Below are positions 55,955-64,000 of a stretch of 64,000 nt of DNA, one piece after another. The stretch covers positions 12,078,442 through 12,142,441 of the forward strand of contig CM053332.1 in assembly GCA_028583605.1 (NCBI GenBank), in the 5' to 3' direction. The DNA is from Dastarcus helophoroides. Lineage: Eukaryota; Arthropoda; Insecta; Coleoptera; Bothrideridae. Under the pieces are notes generated by a model that did not search any database, was not told the origin of the DNA, and saw only the letters and a program-made list of their open reading frames with translations. Both the position numbers and the translations under genes were made by a program. Within the stretch, counting starts at the first letter, position 1. Every line of letters begins with the position of its first letter.

Positions 55955-57340
55955 CAAGTCTCGGATTTTATGCAAATGAATATAATTTGCATATTTTCCA
56001 CATTTTATCAACTTAGTGCATATAATTGAATGAAGTGCATAGGCCAGCATATTTTTATGAAATTTTAAGATTTTTATATTTCATTCTAAAAGTTTTTCCC
56101 CCAAAACTACCTGTATTTGCTAGTGGCTGTTTTGGGTAGTGCTATTAATGACCTCTAATTATTGAAGCTTTTTTGGACATTCCCCAGCCTTTATATCGTT
56201 TTATTACCTCCTTAAAGTTTGAATTAATACCTAGATAATAAATTCCAAGAAAAAGAAATGTTTGCGAGAGCGCTCAGTTCTTGGAAATTGTCAGTATTTT
56301 TCCTCAAATAGTTGAAAGCAGGGCCATTTACGGCAGGTTTAATTTTTTGACTCTATCGGGTGTATGTGCAAATGTGACTTTTAAGAATTGTTTAAGTAAC
56401 AACGCACATGAAAGATACCTAAAGACAGTAGTCTTCCCCAACTGCGGATAAAAAAATTTCCCGAACATTGGATTAGGAAAAATATTTTGCAAAGTTTGCA
56501 GTAAAATGGTAAGTAGTAACCATTTATTTTATTATGAAACCTATTGTTTGATATATTTTTTTTATTTTCTCTAAGATTCCGGCTGAATTCAAAAGTTAAC
56601 AAAAAACTGCAAATGCCACTGCTTCAGACAACTGCTTCATCCTCTGTAAGCAATAAAGAGCACAAATTTAATGTGGATTTATGCAATGCACTAATTTCTG
56701 CCAATATACCGTTGGCTAAGTTGACCAATGTCAGTTTCAGATAATTTTTGGCAAAATACACCAATAAGCAAATACCCGATGAAAGTACTTTACGAAAAAA
56801 ATTATGATAATAAAATTTACAAAAAACAATGCGAGACATCCGTGAAATAATAGCGGACAACTATATTTATTTTTCAGTGGCTGAAACTACGGACAGTTGT
56901 GGACGATGTATCACAAATTTAGATTATTGGAATTTAAATGCAGACAAATTTGGTGCAGGTTATTTAATAAGTGCAAAAGAACTTGACAAAACCAATAACG
57001 CAACAATATGTATGTTTGTAAACGAGGGACCTACACATTTTTTTCTTCCAGCTGCTTGTCGATTTGAAAAAGTAGTATTGATGCTAACAGATACTGCCCC
57101 TTACGTGATGAAAACAGGTCAAAATCTTAAAATTTTTTACCCCAATTTATATTAATAAAGTCCTTACGCAACTGTTTGCAATACAGATAATTCAAATTTA
57201 AAACATTTTTTCTATATTATATACATATCATGCATATAATCGTGCATATTTTTGTGAATTATCTGCATATAATGGGGATTTCAGGTGCATTTATATCGGC
57301 ATATTTTGATCATTTCTTGTGCATATGAATCCGAGCCTTG
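55955..57340 (+). mobile_element. hAT element (CGGBP1-like type) with perfect 8-bp TSD
   Basis: The ends are CAAGTCTCGGATT and, inverted, CAAGGCTCGGATTC. The TSD GTCATGAG is at 55947-55954 and 57341-57348. Subterminal repeats of TGCATAT occur several times at both ends (about 55970-56055 and 57235-57325), likely transposase-binding sites. It is 1,386 bp long. It inserted exactly at the start codon region of a mariner transposase: the ATG AG of that gene is inside the right TSD. Confidence 0.93.
56455..57155 (+). pseudogene. CGGBP1-like hAT transposase, truncated and frameshifted
   Basis: The first exon ends in 'GKIFCKVCSKM', half of a BED-type zinc finger (C-x2-C). It is followed by a plausible 67-bp GT-AG intron (56509-56575). 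The next exon reads 'EHKFNVDLCNALISANIPLA' and 'KLTNVSFR', meets an in-frame stop, and continues 'IPDESTLRKK'. After a frameshift it runs 'NYIYFSVAETTDSCGR' (first catalytic Asp region), 'ISAKELDKTNNATICMFVNE', 'LMLTDTAPYVMKTGQ' (second Asp) and 'YPNLY', then stops. The C-terminal hAT dimerisation region is absent. The similarity to CGGBP1-like proteins is family knowledge. Confidence 0.85.
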
Positions 57341-58478
57341 GTCATGAGTGAGTTAGAGGTTCATCCGTACGTTGAGCAGTGCATTATTATTAAATTTCTT
57401 GCCGTTGAAGGTGTAAATGCCGCCCAAAATTCTTCGTAGACTAGAAGCACTGTTTGGGGATACTTATTTGAAGAAAACTCAAGTGTATGAATCACACAAA
57501 CAATTTTTGGAAGGACGAATTCAAGTTGAAAATGCCCGTCGTCCTCGGAACCAGTGTGACTGCGGACAAGATTAATGCTGTTCAACGCATTTTCGAAGGT
57601 GATCGTCGTTTAATTGTTGGTGAAATTGCAGTTTAGATGGGGATAAGCTTTGGGAGTGCTCAATCCATCATTACAGATGAGCTAGGGTTTCGAAAAATTT
57701 CTGCCTGATGGGTACCTCGTCTTTTGACTGAAGAACAGAAACAACAACGTCTAGAGATTTGTCAGAGCCATCTTGGACGTTTTCAACGTTAAGGTGAAGG
57801 TTTTTTGCAACGTATCGTTACGTGTGATGAGACTTGGGTCCACCATTACACCCCTGAATCTAAACAAGCAAGCATGAAGTGGAGAAGAAAGGGGGAAGGT
57901 GCACCCGTCAAGGCAAAAACTCGCCTGTCAGCTGGAAAGGTCCTTGCGACAGTGTTTTGGTATTTTAAAGGAGTTGTGCACGTCGGTTTTCTGCATGAAC
58001 GTCGTACAGTTAATGATGCCTACTACTGCCAGCTATTGGATGAAGAAAAAAGTGCATATCGGCGAAAGAGCCGCCAATTTTAGGTCAGAAATGTGATTTT
58101 GCTTCACGACAATGCCCGTCCCCACTAAGCCAATCTGACACATCAAAATTAGGGGAAATGCATTGGGTAACATTAGAACGTCCTCCTTATAGTCCCGACT
58201 TATCACCATGCGATTATCATATGTTTGGGCCACTGAAAAAAGGAGATGAGCGATTCCATGATGATGCTGCTATTGAGACATTTAAGCGCAATGGGCTTCA
58301 AACACGTCTCCCTTGTTTTTATGATGATGGCATTAAAAAACTTCCAATCCGTTGGGAAAAAATGCATAACAAAATCGGGAGATTATGTAGAAAAATAATT
58401 AATAACTTTCATATATGTAGCTTGTACCAATAGATTTTTAAAAACAAATTCCGGTTCATATTTGAATTACCCTCATTG
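57341..58478 (+). mobile_element. Mariner element, nearly full transposase, 3' TIR
   Basis: It runs from the transposase start (ATG 57344) to the 3' inverted repeat ('aattccggttcatatttgaa' then TTACCCTCATTG, ending 58478, with TA at 58479-58480). The 5' UTR and 5' TIR should lie left of the hAT at 55955 but are not clearly recognisable there (55890-55946), so the 5' end is probably truncated at the LINE junction. Confidence 0.85.
57344..58433 (+). pseudogene. Mariner (DD34D-type) transposase, multiply broken
   Basis: The N-terminus MSELEVHPYVEQCIIIKFL has the HTH signature 'YLKKTQVYESHKQFLEGRI'. After a frameshift come 'RRLIVGEIAV', 'GSAQSIITDELGFRKISA' and 'WVPRLLTEEQKQQRLEICQS' with stops. 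The catalytic core is partly open (57805-58083): 'VTCDETWVHHYTPES' holds the first Asp, with 'RLSAGKVLATVFW' and 'LLDEEK'. HDNARPH (58105-58125) carries the second Asp. In another frame (58158-58433) 'RPPYSPDLSPCDYHMF' carries the third, about 34 residues further on when frames are followed. At least four disruptions make it inactive. Confidence 0.9.
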
Positions 58479-58480
58479 TA

Positions 58481-59254
58481 TACACACGAATATATGATCA
58501 AAAATGTTTTTCGGGTATATTTATCTACTGTAGCAATAAATATATTGCACAAAACATAATGTTTAGCAACTTGTTACCGCTGCTGCTTTATTAATCAAGT
58601 CATTCATGCAAATCCGCATTCATATTGAAAATTTATGTTTTCAAGTTAGAATAAATAGCAAAAATTCGTTAAGCCACAAGATAAATCTTGTTTTTGTCTA
58701 GCATCTAGCTATGGGGCGTATTATACCGTCATAAATTTAATTGTATTATAAATCTAATTCGACCTTGTCCTAAAAATCCTACTTAAAGGTATATTCGTGG
58801 GAAGCAAATCATATTAAGTGTAGAGTCGCTAATTATATTGTACTTGCTTTAATGACGTCTTTATTTTAAATAATTTCACATCATTCTATAATATATAGAT
58901 AAACTCTGAATTTTTGAAAATTCAAATGCTCTACAATAAATTACTCTTAATTTGATAAAACGTTTTACTTCATGAAATAATTTTTACATCACTAGCTACA
59001 ATGCTGGATATACATATAAACTCAACAAGATACAAGCTATCTTATTTGGCATTGACATATAATATCTGGACTTATAAGGGCCTCTATATCTCAGATAGCT
59101 TAGGGCTCTATCAATTCTAAATCAGACCCTGGTCACAACAGTTTTCAAGTTATCATGTCCTTGTTTTTACGTTTGGCTTTGTCAGACAGATTAGGGGCCT
59201 TCTTAAATATTCTGCCACCTGTGTGCTTGTTAGCTGTTAGAACCTGGGTACCCT
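58481..59254. other. Unique-looking AT-rich DNA, no gene
   Basis: No recognisable gene. It is not made of the TTTCGAC repeat. Confidence 0.5.
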
Positions 59255-59834
59255 CAGGGCCGGCCTGAGCAAATTCGGCGCCCTAGACAGACGATGAGAC
59301 ACAATTGCTACAGCTTGTGTCTTGCATAGGCAGGTGATGCTCTTTTTAAAATAGGGAGGCTGATTTTTTCCCTAAAATTCTGGTAAAGGTGAAATTTCAT
59401 TTGTTTCTTAAATTTGCAGTTTTAAATTTGTGATTTATGTTCTATTTTTTTTAAATTTCAAGGCTAGCCTTGAAATCTTGACTTTTTTAAATTAAAAGAA
59501 GAAACTTTTTTCCTGTCATTTTAATGACACTTACAAAACTTTCAACTTTAATATCGAACGTCCTTTCTTTCGGAATTTGAGATGAGACACAATTGCTACA
59601 GCTTGTGTCTTGCATAGGCAGGTCATGCTCTTTTTAAAATAGGGAGGCTGATTTTTTTCCTTAAATTCTGGTAAAGGTGAAATTTCATTTGTTTCTTAAA
59701 TTTGCAATTTTAAATTCGTGATTTATGTTCTATTTTTTTTAAATTTCAAGGCTAGCCTTTTTTTTCCTGTCATTTTAATGACACTTACAAAACTTTCAAA
59801 TTTAATATCGAACGTCCTTTCTTTCGGAATTTGA
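59255..59834 (+). mobile_element. hAT-like terminus followed by a 288-bp tandem duplication
   Basis: It starts CAGGGCCGGCCTGAGC, then 'aattcggcgccctagacaga', a typical hAT end. The next sequence 'gatgagacacaattgctaca' (59293) is repeated at 59581. The unit is 288 bp. The second unit lacks about 40 bp around 'gaaatcttgactttttt' and differs at a few bases. No matching right end or repeat of the preceding GGTACCCT is seen before the window ends. Confidence 0.6.
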
Positions 59835-59874
59835 CAAAAAAATTTTATAATATTAATAAATTTCGAAATTTGGT

Positions 59875-60008
59875 TTGATGGAACGGACTGGTCCTTGGTT
59901 ATCTTCAAAAATTGAAATACAGAACTTGTCCCCTGAAACCAAGAAAAATTAAAAAACACAACAAAGGTTGCTCTAGAGCAACCTTTGTTGTGTTCTGTAT
60001 TTCAATTT
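59875..60008. mobile_element. Foldback element family A, copy 6 (centre deleted)
   Basis: The left arm 'gatggaacggactggtcctt' to 'acaacaaaggttgctctag' joins directly to 'agagcaacctttgttgtg', then 'tctgtatttcaatt'. The loop is gone, leaving TTGCTCTAGAGCAA at the axis. The right arm has lost the 'ttttttaatctttcttggtt' segment. Confidence 0.85.
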
Positions 60009-61965
60009 TCGAAATTTGGATCTTTTTTTTGTAAACTTGAAGCGAGATTCTAAAAAGCCAAGCATTCTCCTTTGTAAAAATAACAGATCTTTTTTTCTTC
60101 TTTTGATTTTGAAAATGCCAAAGTTCAGAGTTTTTTCAATTCAGTTGAGATTTTACTTCAAATTTGGGCATTTTTATGCAAAATACTACTTTGTCAATTT
60201 TTTCTTGTTTCAACATTTATTTAACTGAAATTTATGACTTTTTTCTTAAAACCCTATTTTATTTTTGTTGAAATTTCAAGATACGATTGCTTTTAACTCG
60301 ATTTATTTTGTTAGAAAAAAGAAAAACTTTTAGTTATGTCGAAATTTTGAAATCAAAATGAAAAAATTCAGTTTTAAAGTTAAAATTTTCAACAACAAAA
60401 AATCTAAAATTTTGAGAAAAAAGGAATCAAAAAAAATCGAAAATGAAATAAGGAAAAAAATAGAATTTTTAGGAAAAATATCAAAATTTAAAAAAAATTG
60501 AAATTCCAAAATAAAAGTTATGATTTCGATAAGAGCCAACATTTTTTATTTTAACTGATTTTTCAATAGTACCACTTTTTCTTCTCGAAATCACAAAATT
60601 TTCGACTAGAATTTGAAATTCTGTATCGGAATTCTGACCCTTTATTAAAAAATCATTTCTACCCTTGTTAAAAATTTCTCAATTTTATTTTTGGTTTTTT
60701 TTTTTTCGTAACATTTTGTACACAGAATTTCGTTGTTTTTGCGAAAATTCACTTCTGTTGTAACCGTTCACATCTTTAGGAAAACGTTGTTTTTGTCGAC
60801 AAATCTCACATGCAGGTTTGCGAAATTACGACTTGTTTTCCAAAACCTGACTTTTCTTGTGACATTTTATTTACGAAAATTTCCTCTTTTTTCTCGCAAT
60901 TTTCGAAATTTTTTCTCAAAATTTCAATTTTTTTAACATCTCAACCACATTCTCGAAATTTCGACTTTCTTATCAAAATTTCTGACTTTTTTTCTTGCAA
61001 CCCTATTTTATTTTTGTTGAAATTTCGAAAAACGATTGCTTTTGACTCGATATATTTTGTTACAAAAAAGAAATTTTGTTAATTATGTTGAAATTTTTGA
61101 AATTAAAGTGAAAAAGAGGGAAAAATTTAGTTTTAAGGTCAAAATTTTCAAAAAACAATCAAAATTTTGAGAAAACAATCAAAATTTTGAGAAAAAAGAA
61201 TCTAAAGAAAAAATCGACAATGAAAATGAGAAAAAAAAATTGAACTTTCGGGAAAAATAAAAAAATTTAAAAAATCGAAATTCCAAAATATAATAAAAGT
61301 TAAGATTTCGAGAAGAGCCAACATTTTGAAGAGAAACACGAAATTTACAGTTTCTAATATTGAGACAGAAATAAAATTTTTGAGAAGTGTAAATTTTTAT
61401 AAGCAAGTCGGAATTTATAAGAAAATATTTGGAATTTTAAGTAAAATCGGCGTTTCAAATGAAAATTTAGATTTAAAAAAAAAGTATGAAAGTTTGAAAC
61501 AAAAAATCAAAAATGTAAGAAAAAGTCAAAATATTGGAAAAGGTGGAAGTTTTTGAAAAAAGTCGAAAGTTGCCACAAATTTTGAAAAGCTAAATCAACA
61601 ATTCTAGAAAAAGTCTGCATTTTGGGTGTTGTGGTAAACTTTTAACCAAAATTTTGAGACAAAATACAAAAAATCACAAATCAAAAAACCTGAACTCAAA
61701 AAAAAATCGTATTTTTAAAAACAAAACTTCGAGGAAAGAAATTTTGGAAAAAATTAAAACTTTTAAGGTTTGTTTTTAAAAAAAATATTTTTCAAAAAGA
61801 GTGAAATCGTTCGGGAAACTTCTCGGAATTTGTCGTTTTTTGCAGAAATTTTCCTTTTTTGCAAAAATTCGCTTATTTTCATGAAGTACGTCTTGGCGGT
61901 TGCCTATTTCGAGTCAATAAAGATCCAAAAAAGTTAAAACTTATGAATTGTTTCCCTTTTATTTT
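60009..61965. repeat. Degenerate repeat block, no gene
   Basis: Alternating T-rich (to about 60300 and 60545-61070) and A-rich (60300-60545 and 61080-61800) stretches. The piece 'aaccctattttatttttgtt' followed by 'gaaatttc' and 'acgattgcttttgactcga' at 61000-61050 is a second copy of 60249-60300, and the A-rich parts repeat likewise, so an ~750-bp segment is duplicated. The frames (60330-60542, 60733-60936, 60810-61082, 61179-61406, 61326-61556) are repeat translations. Confidence 0.6.
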
Positions 61966-62271
61966 GGTAGAACAGAATGGTTCTTGGTTATCTTCAATAA
62001 ATTGAAATGCAACCAAGAAAGATTAAAAAACACAACAAAGGTTGCTGTAACGCGTTTCGATAGCCAAGCCTATCATCTTCAGAGTGATACTTCTGCTTTA
62101 ACGCGTTTCGATAGCCAAACTATCATCTTCAGGGAGTTTCGATGGCCAAGCTATCATCTTCAGAGAGATACTCTCTGAAGATGATAGTTTGGGTAACGAA
62201 ACGCGTTACAGCAACCTTTCTTGTGTTTTTTAATCTTTCTTGGTTTGGGGGGACAAGATTTGTATTTCAAT
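61966..62271. mobile_element. Foldback element family A, copy 7 (expanded arm)
   Basis: The left part has 'ggtagaacagaatggttctt', 'acaaaggttgctgtaacgcg'. The block 'tttcgatagccaagctatca' with 'tcttcag' then occurs three times (about 62056, 62106 and 62138). A single right arm follows with 'gaagatgatagtttgggtaa', 'cgaaacgcgttacagcaacc' and 'tttcttggtttggggggaca'. It sits within a tandem repeat whose word ATTGTTTCCCTT lies on both sides (61947 and 62270). Confidence 0.85.
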
Positions 62272-62500
62272 TGTTTCCCTTGCAAAATATATTTTTTATT
62301 ATGTTCGGGTTCCGGAAATTTGGACTTTTTATCAAACTTCTCAGTTTAAAAAGTAAAGATCCAAAAATATTAAAAACTTATAAATTGTTTCCCTTGTAAA
62401 ATACAAATTGTTTATGAAGTTCGAGTTCTGCAAATTTTGACTTTTTATCAAACTTTCCAGTTTAAAGTGAAAATGTATTCATCTTCTATGAAACTTCGAC
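62264..62500. repeat. Short tandem duplication, ~117-bp unit
   Basis: 'attgtttcccttgcaaaata' (62269) recurs as 'attgtttcccttgtaaaata' (62386), each followed by 'ttcg.gttc.g.aaattt' and 'actttttatcaaactt'. A further partial unit, 'gatccaaaaaagttaaaact', lies left of foldback copy 7 at about 61922. Confidence 0.75.
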
Positions 62501-63495
62501 TATTCTACTATTCTCTCCAGATGTCGCTTTTCTCAAAATTTCTACCTTACTCCAAAAATATTGAGCACTTCTCAACATTTTTAGACTAAATTTCGAAAGT
62601 CGATCTATTTTTGAACTTTTATCTTAAATCTCGACCGTTTTATCAATTTTTTTTGTGTATGTATTTTAAAATGTTTATATTTCTAACAGTTTCGACGTTA
62701 AAATCCAGTTTTTGGCTTTTTTATCCAAATTTTGGTTGGACATTTGGATATTTCGAATTTGTTCTAAAAATTTGAAGGTTCAAAGTCAAAATAAAAAAAA
62801 TAATCTCAAGGTAACAGTTTTTTGTCATCTGCTACAGATTTTAAATTTTTTAATTTAAAATGATTCTGAAGATTTCGTCTTTATCTCTAAAATGCGTATT
62901 TTCAGATTTTTTGTGCTTAAAAGTATACCTATTTTTTATTAAATCTTGACTTTAAAATTTCTTTTTTTCCTAATCTTTGAGTTTAAACACGAAGTTCCAC
63001 ACTTTTTTTAAAAAATTTTGAGTAAAAATTCGATTTTTTTTATAAAGCTCGAGTTTTTTTCAATAAAAATTTAATTATTTCGAAATCGATACGTCAAATT
63101 TCAAAAATAAATTGAAATTTTTCCAGAACAAAACTCGAAATTTATTAAAAAAATTCTAAATGTTATTAAAAATTTTCACTTCAAAAATAAAATTTTTCAT
63201 TTTTCGCAATTTGTTTAAAAAGATCCTATTTATACGGAATGCTTATTTTGAAATATAACGTGTTTACATAGAATTTTAAATTCTATGCATGTTTATGACT
63301 TGAAATGGAATCATTTACCAGATGCCTTCCCGGATTTTAGGAGTTATGTCCCGTCATTAATGGTGTCGCCAACTTTTAAAATTATATTCCAAGATTTAAG
63401 AGAATTGTAATATTAGTCGTTAATTGGATCAAATTCAATTCATAGTTGATCAATGTCTCTGTAAAGTATAGAAACTTTGATAAAAATTTCATTAA
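62501..63495. other. AT-rich degenerate DNA upstream of the tRNA, no gene
   Basis: T-rich repeat to about 63.1 kb, then unique-looking sequence to the tRNA. No other feature is seen. Confidence 0.5.
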
Positions 63496-63567
63496 GGGGA
63501 TGTAGCTCAGTGGTAGAGCGTTCGCTTTGCATGTGAAAGGCCCCGGGTTCGATCCCCGGCATCTCCA
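63496..63567 (+). tRNA. tRNA-Ala (anticodon TGC)
   Basis: A 72-nt tRNA gene with all stems paired. The acceptor GGGGATG pairs with CATCTCC (one G-T), followed by discriminator A. The D arm is GCTC AGTGGTA GAGC. The anticodon arm is TTCGC TTTGCAT GTGAA, with anticodon TGC at 63528-63530 (one mismatch-type pair). The T arm is CCGGG TTCGATC CCCGG. Internal promoter A box (TAGCTCAGTGGTAGAGC) and B box (GGTTCGATCC, 63546-63555) are intact. There is no intron and no encoded CCA, as expected for a eukaryotic nuclear gene. It is probably functional. Confidence 0.96.
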
Positions 63568-63569
63568 AC

Positions 63570-63579
63570 TTTTTTTTTT
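63570..63579 (+). terminator. RNA polymerase III terminator
   Basis: A run of ten T residues starts 3 nt after the tRNA-Ala 3' end, the standard Pol III stop signal. Confidence 0.85.
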
Positions 63580-64000
63580 CTGATTTTTTTTTTATTTTCA
63601 TACAATAGCAACCTACTGATGTATTTATTTAAGTTAATATACACAACATAACATTCACGGATATTAACTAAACGTTCCATGTTCTACAATATTTGGTAGC
63701 ATTTTATTATTAGTTTACAACAACCTTGTCATATTTACTCGTATTCTCGTATGTCGTATACAGACTAGTATACATATTATCAAATATTTTAATGTTCTAT
63801 TTTTAAATTCGGTAAACGAACGAAATGAGTCTATTCCTCCTAGGCTTATCCTTATCAATACATAAATGCGAAAATGTGTCAAATGATTCAACTTTTTTAC
63901 ATAAACTTTTTCAATTTTTAATTTTTTTAATTACGTATTTAAATTCAAAACCTCTAGGAAAAAGTCGAAGTTTTCAGAAAACCAATTTTCGAGTTAAAAA
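63580..64000. other. AT-rich DNA, no gene
   Basis: No recognised feature after the tRNA terminator. Confidence 0.5.

Overview
This window looks like a transposon-dense, AT-rich stretch of an animal genome, most likely an arthropod and probably an insect. I base that on the DD34D mariner copies, a DUF4817-type Tc1/mariner transposase, a CGGBP1-like hAT transposase with a short GT-AG intron, an RNase H-bearing LINE, a Ty3/gypsy element, and one ordinary eukaryotic tRNA-Ala with a Pol III T-run. The species cannot be told from the sequence. I see no convincing host protein-coding gene. Most short open frames are chance products of strand-biased A/T-rich sequence that is low in stops and rich in F, K and N.

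Layout, left to right. 0.28-3.04 kb is a non-autonomous hAT element with a perfect 8-bp target-site duplication (TSD). 5.4-8.2 kb is a degenerate higher-order tandem array. 12.0-13.45 kb is a second non-autonomous hAT, also with a perfect 8-bp TSD. 13.86-15.07 kb is a TA-flanked long-inverted-repeat element, followed by a small MITE. 15.6-20.7 kb is a decayed DNA transposon of uncertain superfamily, carrying a nested Tc1/mariner element (17.86-20.49 kb) with unusually long (~700 bp) terminal inverted repeats. 21.6 kb is a GA microsatellite. 24.48-27.99 kb is a strikingly homogeneous array of 90 copies of a 39-bp unit, with a likely progenitor dimer 1 kb to its left. 28.8-30.5 kb is another long-inverted-repeat element. 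31.8-34.0 kb holds two solo LTRs in opposite orientation, possibly inside a third hAT. 35-41 kb is a degenerate repeat block with tandem segmental duplications, several hairpin elements and foldback copies. 43.74-47.93 kb is a rearranged Ty3/gypsy element whose two LTRs point in opposite directions yet share a 4-bp TSD. 48-51.5 kb is more degenerate repeat. 52.1-58.5 kb is a nest of two mariner copies, a duplicated LINE 3' end and a CGGBP1-like hAT inserted into a mariner. 59-62.5 kb holds further foldback copies and short tandem duplications. 63.5 kb is tRNA-Ala(UGC).

A recurrent theme is hairpin-forming DNA: at least three foldback families, three long-TIR elements and several nested insertions. 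Another is a pervasive degenerate motif of the type AAATTTCGACTTTTT, which fills most non-mobile space (and the inside of the hAT elements) in strand-polarised blocks. The genes do not form a pathway. All coding remnants are transposases or retrotransposon Pol fragments, and every one carries visible breaks.
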